DNA from: Frisingicoccus sp902471845
Lineage (GTDB): Bacteria > Bacillota > Clostridia > Lachnospirales > Lachnospiraceae
NCBI RefSeq assembly: GCF_047030795.1
Contig: NZ_JBKYIC010000008.1
DNA: 64,000 bases
Strand: one strand, 5' to 3'
The notes below the pieces were generated by a model. The model saw only the letters and a program-made list of their open reading frames with translations. It had not been told where the DNA came from and ran no database searches. Made by a program: the position numbers and the translations under genes. Below are positions 1 through 7,749 of this stretch, piece by piece (within the stretch, counting starts at the first letter, position 1; every line of letters starts with the position of its first letter).

Positions 1-355
1 AGTAGAAACGCGGTTTTGAGGGAAAAGGTATCAACCCTTGTCTTTCTCATTTCCACGCTCTAAGAGCCGCATAAATCAAGGCTTTTTTGCCCCTTACTGC
101 GTAACATGAGGGCATAAAAATAGCGGCGTTCCTGTTCTCCTGTGTAGGAGTGAGAAACGCCGCTATATGCGGGTCAATATTAAATTATAAGTAGAAGCAG
201 CTTGTCCTATCTCTTTTTTGTTCTTATCAATTTTGAGGTTTAGCAGCAGATAGGGCGGCTTATGCCTACGTCCTGCGTTTTTCTGATTGATAGTATCTTT
301 CCAAAAGTGCTGTATTTGTGGGCTTTCAGCACCGTTGATTTTTTACTACAATCTT
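1..355. mobile_element. Possible end of an integrated element disrupting cotJC
   Basis: No gene can be supported in positions 1-239. The cotJC reading frame loses family resemblance at about 345-365 and continues into sequence that gives a 36-residue tail unlike other CotJC proteins. This suggests that the stretch from the window's left edge to about 355 is foreign, for example the end of an integrative element. No integrase, terminal repeat or target duplication can be seen, because the element would extend beyond the window. A simple local rearrangement or an unusual cotJC 3' end would look the same from here. Confidence 0.35.
115..166 (-). terminator. Rho-independent terminator on the minus strand
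   Basis: A perfect 11-bp stem (arms 120-130 and 156-166, core TAGCGGCGTT/AACGCCGCTA) contains an inner CTCC/GGAG pairing in its loop. Read on the minus strand it is followed directly by a run of T (the A-run at 116-120 on plus). It would end transcripts coming from the cotJ operon. Confidence 0.7.
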
Positions 356-890
356 CCCGCTTTGCTTCACCGAAACGCTGGAAGTGTATGATTTCACGGG
401 CGCGGAGGAAGCGGATTGGGTCGGCTACTTCCGGATCTTTTACAAGACGAAGGATGTTATCGTAGGTTGAACGGGCTTTCTGTTCGGCAGCCATATCTTC
501 AAACAAATCGGTAATCGGGTCCCCTTTGGACTGGAATTCACAGGCATTAAACGGAATGCCGCCGGCCGCCTGAGGCCAGATACCAATCGTGTGGTCAACA
601 TAATACTTATCGAAGCCATACTTCTTGATTTCTTCCATGGATAAGTTTCGGGTGAGCTGAGTGACAATGGTCGCCACAATTTCAAGATGGGCCAGCTCTT
701 CTGTTCCGATATCGGTCAGCATTCCCATGGCCTGACGGTTCGGCATGGCAAAACGCTGCGAGAGATAACGCATGGAAGCCCCCATTTCACCATCAGGGCC
801 TCCGTATTGACTCATGATTACCTGGGCAATCTGAGCATTTGGCTGTGTGATATTTACCGGATATTGCAATCGTTTCTCATAGTTCCACAT
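240..890 (-). CDS. cotJC: Spore coat protein CotJC with an altered C terminus
   Basis: CotJC is a ferritin-like, manganese-catalase-type protein of the spore coat. The first ~180 residues carry the family pattern: MWNYEKRLQYPV at the N terminus, a GTEELAHLE metal-ligand segment, AAEQKARSTYDN and EIIHFQRFGEA near the usual end. After FGEA the last ~36 residues (ending SRPICC) do not match the short conserved ending expected for this family, which normally stops near 190 residues. The 216-residue frame therefore probably runs into inserted DNA. The start at 890 follows GGAAGGAGG and overlaps the end of cotJB by 37 bp. The ferritin-like core is intact, so the product may still be functional. Confidence 0.85.
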   Translation of the reverse strand: MWNYEKRLQYPVNITQPNAQIAQVIMSQYGGPDGEMGASMRYLSQRFAMPNRQAMGMLTDIGTEELAHLEIVATIVTQLTRNLSMEEIKKYGFDKYYVDHTIGIWPQAAGGIPFNACEFQSKGDPITDLFEDMAAEQKARSTYDNILRLVKDPEVADPIRFLRAREIIHFQRFGEAKREDCSKKSTVLKAHKYSTFGKILSIRKTQDVGISRPICC

Positions 891-1165
891 GAGCAGCTAC
901 CTCCTTCCCAAGGCCATTTCTGATGAATCCACTCCCAGGAATTGCTGGCAGCGTCGTTGGCGGTGTCGATGGTTAAAGGACCGAAGCGGCGGGCATATTC
1001 CTTTAATGCCGCATTTCGGAGTTCGCTGTGTTCGTGAAAATAAGCCAGAGCTTCCTGATTCTTTGGATGGGAGTCGAGAAACAGGGTAATATCATTAACA
1101 GCAAAGCTGACTTTATTAATATAATCAAATAATTGGGACTGGGAAAGTTGACATAAATTTCTCAT
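854..1165 (-). CDS. cotJB: Spore coat protein CotJB
   Basis: This small coat-associated protein of about 103 residues is the middle gene of the cotJABC operon. The family pattern is visible: LFDYINKVSFAVNDITLFLDSHP, then EALAYFHEH, LKEYARRFGPL and a C-terminal WEWIHQKWPWEGG. The ATG at 1165 is chosen because an AAAGAGGTG ribosome site precedes it. A GTG nine bases further upstream lies inside that site and is less likely. The ATG overlaps the cotJA stop (ATGA), so translation is probably coupled. Expression is expected in the mother cell during sporulation. Confidence 0.9.
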   Translation of the reverse strand: MRNLCQLSQSQLFDYINKVSFAVNDITLFLDSHPKNQEALAYFHEHSELRNAALKEYARRFGPLTIDTANDAASNSWEWIHQKWPWEGGSCSCGTMRNDCNIR

Positions 1166-1386
1166 CGCACACACCTCTTTCCGCAGAATGGTTTATGAAG
1201 TTCAGGGAAAATCGTGCCGACTTCCAGACTTCGGTTCAAGTCAAATGTTGTCTGAAAGGTCTGCATCGGCACATAGGCCATGGCGATAGGATAGGTGCTG
1301 ATATTTTCACAGGCTGGTGCCGCCGGAGCCGGCATGGACCGGTTCATTGGCTGGCAGCACGGAGCCATATTTTGTCGGTAATTCAT
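1162..1386 (-). CDS. cotJA: Spore coat-associated protein CotJA
   Basis: This 74-residue protein opens the cotJABC operon. Its C-terminal half has the recognisable CotJA core (PIAMAYVPMQTFQTTFDL, then LEVGTIFPELHKPF). The N-terminal half is Pro/Met/Cys-rich and variable. The start at 1386 has a clear AAAGGAG seven bases upstream. The longer frame from 1413 has no ribosome site. The stop overlaps the cotJB start by 4 bp. Confidence 0.88.
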   Translation of the reverse strand: MNYRQNMAPCCQPMNRSMPAPAAPACENISTYPIAMAYVPMQTFQTTFDLNRSLEVGTIFPELHKPFCGKRCVR

Positions 1387-1422
1387 AAAAGCTCCTTTCG
1401 GAGAATCGCTCATTTTACTATT

Positions 1423-1450
1423 AATGTATGAAAACCGAAAAAAAATGTGA
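1423..1450 (-). promoter_or_regulatory. Candidate SigE-type sporulation promoter for cotJABC
   Basis: On the minus strand, CATACATT (1430-1423) resembles the SigE -10 consensus CATACANT. TCACATT (1450-1444), 13 bp upstream, is a plausible -35. It lies about 37 bp before the cotJA start. In Bacillus the cotJ operon is SigE-dependent, which fits. The match is by eye only. Confidence 0.45.
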
Positions 1451-1455
1451 AAATG

Positions 1456-2340
1456 TTAAATAATGATTTGAAGAGCGTCGTGTATGTTCTCAATATGAAT
1501 TTCTTTACTTCCAGGGGCGTATTCGCCGTCCAGCGTCCACGGAATCTCAGTTTCAGGATAAATATCCAATGTACTGGCCTGGAAAAAGGTAACCACATCC
1601 GGGTCATAGGACTGGGTATTGATAGAAACAACAATCTTAGTCAGGTCAATCAGCGTTTTTGGCATTTTGATAAGCATAACCTCAAAAAGGCCGTCATTGA
1701 AATCGACAAGTTCTTTATTCAGACGAATCATACCGCCGATGGACGTAGAGTTGCAGACAGCACCCCAGATATAATTCCCTTCCATGATTTCGTCACCATG
1801 GACGATTTTCATGTGGCATGGTTCAATGGTTGAAAGGTCTTTAACACCTTCCAGAAGATAGGCCAGGTGGCCAAGACGGTTTTTCAAAGATTGAGGTGTG
1901 TTATAAGAAGCTTCCGTAAAAGCGCCGAAAGACGCCACATAGGAAAAATAAAGCTGGTTAAAGGCCCCAATATCAAGTTTGCGCGGAGAACCGGTCATAA
2001 TCTGGCGGGCAATATCTGTGGAGTTTCCGTTCAGCCCGATACTGCGGGCAAAATCGTTCGTACTTCCCGATGGGATATAACCGATAGACGGATGTTCTTC
2101 GAGGGGAACAAGAGTAGATACCATTCCGTTAAAGGTTCCGTCACCGCCGCTGCAGACAACCAGATCATAATGGATATCTCCGTTTAAAGCTTCTTTGATG
2201 GCATCAGAAATATATTTTGTGACATTTAAAGTCAGGTCATAACCGGCCTCACAGAAAATCTGGCAGACATCTAAAAGGCTATCCTTGATTTTTACAGTGC
2301 CGGAACTCGGATTTACAACAAATAGTATACGTTTTTTCAT
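1456..2340 (-). CDS. Diacylglycerol/lipid kinase family protein (YegS/DagK-like)
   Basis: Members phosphorylate diacylglycerol or related lipids with ATP and help recycle lipids after phosphatidylglycerol-dependent modification. The protein starts KKRILFVVNPSSG, then has the catalytic-domain signature SGGDGTFNG near residue 70 and PSGSTNDFARS near residue 95. The C-terminal beta-sandwich region ends with an LDGEYAPG segment typical of the family. At 294 residues it is a normal family length. The ATG at 2340 has AAGGAGG nine bases upstream. A TTG three codons earlier is unlikely. The substrate cannot be told from sequence, and some relatives act on sphingosine or undecaprenol. Confidence 0.85.
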   Translation of the reverse strand: MKKRILFVVNPSSGTVKIKDSLLDVCQIFCEAGYDLTLNVTKYISDAIKEALNGDIHYDLVVCSGGDGTFNGMVSTLVPLEEHPSIGYIPSGSTNDFARSIGLNGNSTDIARQIMTGSPRKLDIGAFNQLYFSYVASFGAFTEASYNTPQSLKNRLGHLAYLLEGVKDLSTIEPCHMKIVHGDEIMEGNYIWGAVCNSTSIGGMIRLNKELVDFNDGLFEVMLIKMPKTLIDLTKIVVSINTQSYDPDVVTFFQASTLDIYPETEIPWTLDGEYAPGSKEIHIENIHDALQIII

Positions 2341-2452
2341 GATGAGCAACCTCCTTCGGGCTTTTGCCCAATCCGCTTGTCCGGATGTCGGGCATACAGA
2401 TATTATATATTATTTTGCGGGCGGTGGCTACCATAAGTTTTGTAAGAAAACG

Positions 2453-2480
2453 TTGACAAATGGGGATTCTGTTATATAAT
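2453..2480 (+). promoter_or_regulatory. Sigma-A promoter of the aspartokinase gene
   Basis: TTGACA at 2453-2458 and TATAAT at 2475-2480 are separated by 16 bp. The implied leader is only about 30 nt, too short for a lysine riboswitch. Confidence 0.8.
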
Positions 2481-2518
2481 TTTAAAAAGCAAGAGAATAT
2501 TATTTGGAGGCTATTCAG

Positions 2519-3838
2519 ATGAAGAAGGTTGTAAAGTTCGGCGGCAGTTCCCTGGCCAGCGCTGAACAGTTTAAAAAGGTAGGTAATATTATCAAAAGCG
2601 ACCCGGACAGAAAATACGTGATTCCTTCCGCACCGGGCAAACGTTTCGCGAAGGATATCAAAGTGACCGATCTGCTTTATCACTGTTATGAGACGGCCGT
2701 GGCCGGAGAGGATTTTGGCGAACTTCTCGAACAGATTAAAGCGCGGTATAATGAGATTATTCAGGGATTATCTCTGGATATGTCATTGGATGATGAATTT
2801 AAGACCATTGAAACGGCCTTTAAAAATAAAGAAGGCATTGATTATGCAGCCTCCAGAGGAGAATACTTAAATGGTCTTGTTATGGCAAAATATCTGGAGT
2901 ATGAATTTCTTGATCCGGTGAAATATATTTTCTTCCGTAAGGATGGACGGCTGGACCAGGAAAAGACTTACAATACATTGGGCAAGAAGCTGAATAAAGT
3001 TGAGAGAGCAGTTATTCCGGGATTTTATGGATGTGGCGTTGATGGAAGGGTTCAGACATTTTCCCGGGGCGGTTCCGATGTTACCGGTTCGGTTGTTGCC
3101 AAGGCTGTATTGGCTGATATGTATGAAAACTGGACCGATGTTTCCGGTGTCCTTGTGGCTGACCCTCGGATTATCGAGAATCCAAAACCGATTCATACGG
3201 TAACTTATAAAGAACTGCGGGAGCTTTCCTATATGGGAGCCAGCGTCCTTCATGAAGATGCGATTTTCCCAGTGCGCACAGAAGGCATTCCGATTAATAT
3301 CCGAAATACCAATGCACCGGAGGATGAAGGAACTTTTATCGTTGAAAGTACCTGTGTGAAACCGGAATATACCATTACCGGTATTGCCGGAAAGAAAGGT
3401 TTTGTATCGATTACGATTGAAAAAGATATGATGAATGCACAGGTCGGCTTTGGCCGACGGGTTCTTGAGGCATTTGAAAAGGAAGGCGTTTCCTTTGAAC
3501 ATATGCCGTCCGGCATTGATACTTTGACCGTTTTTGTGCATCAGGATGAGTTCCAGCAGAAAGAACAGGCCGTCCTTGCAAATCTGCATCGTGCGGTTCA
3601 TCCGGATTCCATAGAAATGGAGGGCGATTTGGCCCTGGTCGCTGTTGTCGGACGGGGTATGAAAGCGACCCGGGGTACTGCCGGAAGAATTTTCTCCGCA
3701 CTGGCTCATGCAAATGTCAATGTTAAGATGATTGACCAGGGGTCCAGTGAGTTGAATATCATCATTGGTGTTCAGGACAAAGATTTTGAGGCAGCCATCA
3801 AGGCTATTTACGATATTTTTGTGACAATTCGTCTCTAA
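2519..3838 (+). CDS. lysC: Aspartate kinase
   Basis: It catalyses ATP-dependent phosphorylation of L-aspartate, the first step toward lysine, diaminopimelate, methionine and threonine. The 439-residue protein opens with the KFGGSSLA kinase signature and has RGEYLNG, the nucleotide-binding GFYGCGVDGRVQTFSRGGSD segment and WTDVSGVLVADPR. Two ACT regulatory domains occupy roughly residues 290-439, with VAVVGRGM and GSSELNIIIGV motifs, so feedback control by an amino acid is expected. The ATG at 2519 is chosen because GGAGG lies eight bases upstream. A TTG at 2504 lies next to that site. The gene is monocistronic apart from the small gene at 3904. Which end product inhibits it cannot be read here. 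Confidence 0.93.
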   Translation: MKKVVKFGGSSLASAEQFKKVGNIIKSDPDRKYVIPSAPGKRFAKDIKVTDLLYHCYETAVAGEDFGELLEQIKARYNEIIQGLSLDMSLDDEFKTIETAFKNKEGIDYAASRGEYLNGLVMAKYLEYEFLDPVKYIFFRKDGRLDQEKTYNTLGKKLNKVERAVIPGFYGCGVDGRVQTFSRGGSDVTGSVVAKAVLADMYENWTDVSGVLVADPRIIENPKPIHTVTYKELRELSYMGASVLHEDAIFPVRTEGIPINIRNTNAPEDEGTFIVESTCVKPEYTITGIAGKKGFVSITIEKDMMNAQVGFGRRVLEAFEKEGVSFEHMPSGIDTLTVFVHQDEFQQKEQAVLANLHRAVHPDSIEMEGDLALVAVVGRGMKATRGTAGRIFSALAHANVNVKMIDQGSSELNIIIGVQDKDFEAAIKAIYDIFVTIRL

Positions 3839-3903
3839 GTCCGTTTTATGGGACACTGAATCCTTTACAATGAGGCCATCTTAATGAAAAGGTGGTTGAT
3901 AAC

Positions 3904-4005
3904 ATGAAAGGATATGCAGTGACAGAGGGATATATGGGATTGGTTGAAGGTAAATATATGTTATTTGCCAGCGAAGCCGACTATAGAGAATATCTGGAAG
4001 ATTAA
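3904..4005 (+). CDS. Conserved-looking 33-residue small protein
   Basis: An ATG at 3904, preceded by AAAAGGTGG at a good distance, opens a 33-codon frame beginning MKGYAVTEGYMG and ending DYREYLED, followed by TAA and then a strong terminator. It is acidic and Tyr/Gly-rich with no membrane segment. The ribosome site, stop and terminator right behind it argue that it is translated. I have an impression of similar small proteins in other Lachnospiraceae genomes but cannot verify it. Function unknown. Confidence 0.65.
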   Translation: MKGYAVTEGYMGLVEGKYMLFASEADYREYLED

Positions 4006-4023
4006 CATAAGAAAATAGTGAGA

Positions 4024-4052
4024 AGATGCTGCCGAAGGGCGGCATCTTTTTT
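4024..4052 (+). terminator. Rho-independent terminator after the small protein gene
   Basis: Ten-bp stem AGATGCTGCC / GGCGGCATCT with a GAAG tetraloop and one wobble pair, followed by six T. Confidence 0.88.
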
Positions 4053-4097
4053 GTACCATAATATGCGGAGAAAGGCATCGCAGGCGTGTTTTTCGTA

Positions 4098-4126
4098 TTG
4101 ACACAAATACGTTTTTATGCTACTAT
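4098..4126 (+). promoter_or_regulatory. Sigma-A promoter of the amino acid ABC operon
   Basis: TTGACA at 4098-4103, 17-bp spacer, TACTAT at 4121-4126. The leader to the start at 4186 is about 50 nt. Confidence 0.8.
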
Positions 4127-4185
4127 GATAAAGCGTTACATAAATAACAGAACGGATTATCAAGGGAATTTGGGAGGAAAAAATA

Positions 4186-5052
4186 ATGAAAAAAAATGTG
4201 GCATTTATGGTAGCCGCAGTGTTGGCAGCAGGATGTCTGGCAACAGGATGCGGTAATAAAGCAGCAGAAACAAAAGCAGAGACAACAGCAGAAACAGGTG
4301 CTGAGAGCAAAGCAGACGGAGAGACAACAGCAGTGGACGGTGAGCGGACCACATTTACTGTTGGTTTCGATGCCAGCTTCCCGCCGTATGGATATCAGGA
4401 AAATGGCGAATATGTTGGTTTTGACCTGGATCTGGCACAGGAAGTCTGTGATCGTAACGGATGGGAGCTTGTGAAAACTCCGATTGACTGGGATGCCAAA
4501 GACGCAGAATTAAATTCCGGAGCAATTGATTGTATTTGGAACGGATTTACAATGAATGGCCGTGAAGACAAATATACATGGACAGAGCCTTATGTAGATA
4601 ATACACAGGTATTTGCCGTAAAGAAAGACGGAGGTATTACTTCCGCAGCAGATTTGGCCGGAAAGATTGTATTGGTTCAGGCAGACTCTTCCGCACTGGC
4701 AGCATTAAAGGATGAAGAAAACGCTGAGATCAAGGCATTGGCCGATTCCTTCGGTGAGCTGATTGAAGTACAGGAATATGAATCCGCATTGATGGAGCTT
4801 GAGGCTGGTTCCGCAGATGCTGTTGCCATGGATGAAGGCGTAGCAAAAGCGAAACAGAGCAAAAATGAGAATATTACTATCCTGGATGATGTAATTTCCA
4901 CAGAACAGTATGGTATCGGTTTCAAACTGGGCAACGAAGAACTTCGCGATCAGGTATGGGCCACACTGCTTGAGATGGAAGCCGATGGTACTGTTGATAA
5001 AATTGCTGATAAATACGACATAAATAAAGACAACATCTGTATTGGCAAATAA
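4186..5052 (+). CDS. Polar amino acid ABC transporter, substrate-binding lipoprotein
   Basis: The 288-residue precursor has a lipoprotein signal peptide ending in the lipobox LATGC (Cys near residue 22), then a Thr/Glu/Ala-rich linker to about residue 48. The mature domain is a family 3 periplasmic-binding fold: FTVGFDASFPPYGY, VGFDLDLAQEV, WDAKDAELNSGAIDCIWNGFTMN. These are hallmarks of amino-acid receptors of the HisJ/GlnH type. A permease and an ATPase follow, giving a complete importer. The ligand (basic, polar or sulfur amino acid) cannot be fixed from sequence. A GGGAGG site precedes the start. Confidence 0.92.
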   Translation: MKKNVAFMVAAVLAAGCLATGCGNKAAETKAETTAETGAESKADGETTAVDGERTTFTVGFDASFPPYGYQENGEYVGFDLDLAQEVCDRNGWELVKTPIDWDAKDAELNSGAIDCIWNGFTMNGREDKYTWTEPYVDNTQVFAVKKDGGITSAADLAGKIVLVQADSSALAALKDEENAEIKALADSFGELIEVQEYESALMELEAGSADAVAMDEGVAKAKQSKNENITILDDVISTEQYGIGFKLGNEELRDQVWATLLEMEADGTVDKIADKYDINKDNICIGK

Positions 5053-5068
5053 AGTATACGGACATCAG

Positions 5069-5094
5069 GGGAGCGAGCAATATCGCTCCCTTTT
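5069..5094 (+). terminator. Intra-operon terminator/attenuator after the binding protein
   Basis: GGGAGCGA / TCGCTCCC stem (5069-5076, 5083-5090) followed by TTTT. It lies between the receptor and permease genes with no obvious new promoter. It probably lowers downstream expression so that the receptor is made in excess, as is common for ABC importers. Confidence 0.75.
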
Positions 5095-5155
5095 ACTGTT
5101 GAACACTATGCAGGATGTTTTTAAGCTTAGTGTGAACCTTTAAGGAGGTCAATTC

Positions 5156-5806
5156 ATGGCAATTACAGATATTATAAAACAGTTATCCAGCGGTATGGGT
5201 GTGACCATTGAGATTTTTTTTGTGACACTGGTGTCCTCGTTGATTCTCGGTCTTGGTCTGGCCCTTGTCCGTATGTCAAAATTTAAAATTCTCTCGATTC
5301 TCGCGAAGGTATACATATCCATTATGCGTGGAACACCATTGATGCTCCAGCTGTTGGTAGTTTATTTTGGCCCTTATTTTATTTTTGGAATTCCGATCAC
5401 CCGTTCCTATCGTTTGAATGCGGTGCTGATCGGATTTGCGTTAAACTATGCGGCCTATTTTGCCGAGATTTACCGGGGTGGTATTTCGGCTATTCCGGAA
5501 GGCCAGTATGAGGCGGCAAAATTGCTTGGTTACAGCAGAAGCCAGACCTTTATTCATATTGTGATGCCTCAGGTTGTTAAGCGGATCATTCCAGCGGTGG
5601 CAAATGAAACGATCACCCTTGTTAAAGATACATCTTTGGCTTTTACCCTGGCTGTGGCGGAAATGTTTACACTGACAAAGCAGTTGGTGGCCGCCCAGTC
5701 TTCGATGATGCCATTTGTGGTTGCTGCCGTATTTTATTATATTTTTAATCTTTTGGTAGCCATGTTCTTTGATCATGTGGAAAAGAAACTGAGTTATTAT
5801 CGTTAG
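5156..5806 (+). CDS. Amino acid ABC transporter permease (HisM/GlnP family)
   Basis: This 216-residue inner-membrane permease has about five hydrophobic segments. The N-terminal GVTIEIFFVTLVSSLILGLGLALVR region and the RGTPLMLQLLVVYFG motif are typical of HisM-type permeases. The cytoplasmic EAA loop is clear (EGQYEAAKLLGYSRSQTFIHI). It would homodimerise and pair with the ATPase encoded 11 bp downstream. The start follows AAGGAGG. Confidence 0.92.
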   Translation: MAITDIIKQLSSGMGVTIEIFFVTLVSSLILGLGLALVRMSKFKILSILAKVYISIMRGTPLMLQLLVVYFGPYFIFGIPITRSYRLNAVLIGFALNYAAYFAEIYRGGISAIPEGQYEAAKLLGYSRSQTFIHIVMPQVVKRIIPAVANETITLVKDTSLAFTLAVAEMFTLTKQLVAAQSSMMPFVVAAVFYYIFNLLVAMFFDHVEKKLSYYR

Positions 5807-5817
5807 GAGGATGAGGG

Positions 5818-6576
5818 ATGAATTTACTGGAAATGAATCATATAAAAAAGAGCTTCGACGGTCTCGAAGTTTTAAAAGATATCTCTCTGACGGTAAATGA
5901 AGGACAGGTATTGAGTATCATCGGGCCGTCCGGCTCGGGGAAATCCACACTGCTTCGGTGTGCTACTATGCTTGAAAAGATTGATGACGGAGATATCATT
6001 TATATGGGTGAAGCGGCGGCAAAAAGTGAGGGCGGCAGAGCCGCTTATGCGAAGGCGGCCGATTTAAAGCGAATTCACAGTTATTATGGTCTGGTATTTC
6101 AGAACTTTAATTTATTTCCCCATTATTCGGTCATTAAAAATATTACGGACGCACCATTAAGGGTGCAGCATCGAAATAAAGAAGAGGTGTTCGAGGAGGC
6201 TAAAGAACTGCTCCGTAAGATGGGACTTTCGGATAAGGCCAATGCCTATCCGCACCAGTTATCCGGCGGTCAGCAGCAGCGTGTATCTATTGCGCGGGCT
6301 TTGGCGATGAATCCGAAGATATTGTTTTTTGACGAACCAACGTCGGCCCTGGACCCGGAGCTCACGGGAGAAATTCTAAAAATTATTAAAAACCTGGCGG
6401 CGGAAAAAATGACCATGGTCATCGTTACTCATGAAATGAACTTTGCGAGAAATGTGTCCGACTATGTTATTTTCATGGATAAAGGGGTCATTGTTGAGGA
6501 AGGTTCACCGGAAACAGTATTTAATTCACAAAATCAGCGAATGAAAGAATTTCTTGGAAAATTTAATGCGGACTGA
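5818..6576 (+). CDS. Amino acid ABC transporter ATP-binding protein (GlnQ family)
   Basis: A 252-residue ABC ATPase. Walker A is GPSGSGKST near residue 40, the Q-loop is VFQNFNLFPH, the signature is LSGGQQQRVSIARAL, Walker B is KILFFDEPTSALDPE and the switch His is in VTHEMNFA. It energises the transporter formed with the two preceding genes. An 11-bp gap and a TAGGAGG site link it to the permease. A terminator follows at 6597. Confidence 0.94.
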   Translation: MNLLEMNHIKKSFDGLEVLKDISLTVNEGQVLSIIGPSGSGKSTLLRCATMLEKIDDGDIIYMGEAAAKSEGGRAAYAKAADLKRIHSYYGLVFQNFNLFPHYSVIKNITDAPLRVQHRNKEEVFEEAKELLRKMGLSDKANAYPHQLSGGQQQRVSIARALAMNPKILFFDEPTSALDPELTGEILKIIKNLAAEKMTMVIVTHEMNFARNVSDYVIFMDKGVIVEEGSPETVFNSQNQRMKEFLGKFNAD

Positions 6577-6596
6577 GGGACGCAGGCGATCTTGTT

Positions 6597-6627
6597 AAAA
6601 TGGCATTGCTTTGGCAATGCCATTTTT
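6597..6627 (+). terminator. Rho-independent terminator of the amino acid ABC operon
   Basis: Nine-bp perfect stem TGGCATTGC / GCAATGCCA (6601-6609, 6614-6622) with flanking A-run and T-run, so it could work in both directions. Confidence 0.9.
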
Positions 6628-6631
6628 GTTC

Positions 6632-6661
6632 TTGACAATTCTCTGAACATAGAGATATAAT
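6632..6661 (+). promoter_or_regulatory. Promoter of the SPFH-RHH-deo gene set
   Basis: TTGACA at 6632-6637 and TATAAT at 6656-6661 with an 18-bp spacer. The last base of the -10 is the first base of the palindrome at 6661. Confidence 0.75.
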
Positions 6662-6685
6662 TATGATATCAAAATGATATCATAA
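6661..6685 (+). promoter_or_regulatory. Palindromic operator candidate at the transcription start
   Basis: A perfect 11-bp inverted repeat with a 3-bp centre, TTATGATATCA-AAA-TGATATCATAA, begins at the end of the -10 box and covers the expected transcription start. A repressor bound here would block initiation. The ribbon-helix-helix protein encoded second in the operon is the natural candidate for autoregulation. That assignment is inference. Confidence 0.6.
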
Positions 6686-6702
6686 TCGGAGGAGGAAAAC
6701 AC

Positions 6703-7713
6703 ATGAAGACAGAAAACAGAAATATTGAAGAAAAAATTCTTCATCCGGCCAATGGCGTCGTGATGCTTGTCGTTGATTTGATTTTATTGGTGGCATTTGG
6801 ATTTTTGCTTGCCATCGGCATCCGTCAGGCGGTGGATGCACATGTTGTGGCAGCGGTGATCATGATCGTGGGTTCTTGTATCGGTATTGTCGTCGTATGT
6901 ATTGCCTTTGGGGGCTTAAAGACGGTGCGGCCAAATGAAGCGCTGGTACTGACCCTGTTTGGCGCCTACTATGGAACCATTCGGGAATCCGGATTTTATT
7001 TTGTCAATCCTTTCAGTGAGTCCAACAGCCCGGCCTATGATAAGGCAAAGAGTGCGGCCATAAAGGCGGCAAAATCGAAGTCAAATGATATTGAAGTTGT
7101 ATCTGTTCCGACCAGAAAACGGGTATCCTTAAAAAGCAATACGCTGAAAAATGAAAAACAGAAGGTCAATGACGGCATGGGTAATCCTATCGTTATCGGC
7201 ACCAATGTCATTTGGCGGGTATCGGACCCGACAAAGGCCGTTTTTAATGTGGAGGATTACACGGAATTTATCTCGATTCAGACGGACTCTACGGTGCGCA
7301 ATATTGCCCGTCTCTATCCATATGATGTGGTGGACGAGGAGAATGACGAGAGTGAAAAGACGCTGCGGGGCAGCGTTCAGGAGATTGCCGATCGGATGCA
7401 GGAGGCGCTGCAGGAACGGGTGGACATGGCCGGTATCGTGATTGAAGATGTGAAGATTACCAATCTGGCTTATTCGGAGGAAATTGCGGCAGCTATGCTT
7501 CAGCGCCAGCAGGCTACGGCCATTATCGCGGCCCGGCAGAAGATTGTGGACGGCGCAGTGGGCATGGTGAAAATGGCGATTGATAAACTTGGAGATGAAG
7601 AGATTGTCCTTTTGGATGAGGAACGGAAAGCGGCCATGGTGAGCAATCTGCTTGTCGTCCTCTGTTCCGGAAAAGATACACAGCCTATTGTCAACAGCGG
7701 AAGTATATATTAA
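6703..7713 (+). CDS. SPFH/band-7 domain membrane protein
   Basis: A 336-residue membrane-anchored protein. Two hydrophobic segments sit at about residues 17-40 and 50-70, then an SPFH domain begins at TVRPNEALVLTLFGAYYGT. The body has PTRKRVSLKSN, NPIVIGTNVIWRVSD and FISIQTDSTVRNIARLYPYD, and ends in an Ala/Gln-rich helix (AMLQRQQATAIIAARQK). SPFH proteins oligomerise in membranes and act as scaffolds or protease partners. No specific role can be assigned here. The adjacent gene encodes an Arc-type DNA-binding protein. Start at 6703 with GGAGGA upstream. Confidence 0.85.
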   Translation: MKTENRNIEEKILHPANGVVMLVVDLILLVAFGFLLAIGIRQAVDAHVVAAVIMIVGSCIGIVVVCIAFGGLKTVRPNEALVLTLFGAYYGTIRESGFYFVNPFSESNSPAYDKAKSAAIKAAKSKSNDIEVVSVPTRKRVSLKSNTLKNEKQKVNDGMGNPIVIGTNVIWRVSDPTKAVFNVEDYTEFISIQTDSTVRNIARLYPYDVVDEENDESEKTLRGSVQEIADRMQEALQERVDMAGIVIEDVKITNLAYSEEIAAAMLQRQQATAIIAARQKIVDGAVGMVKMAIDKLGDEEIVLLDEERKAAMVSNLLVVLCSGKDTQPIVNSGSIY

Positions 7714-7749
7714 ACTTTAAAGTAAAGGGAAGGAGGCGGAGCCATAGCG

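Noticed and set aside
2340..2518. Lysine riboswitch before aspartokinase
   Set aside because: The promoter leaves a leader of only about 30 nt, too short for the riboswitch.
2867..3856. Long open frame on the minus strand opposite aspartokinase
   Set aside because: It mirrors a well-supported kinase, has no ribosome site and its translation resembles no protein family.
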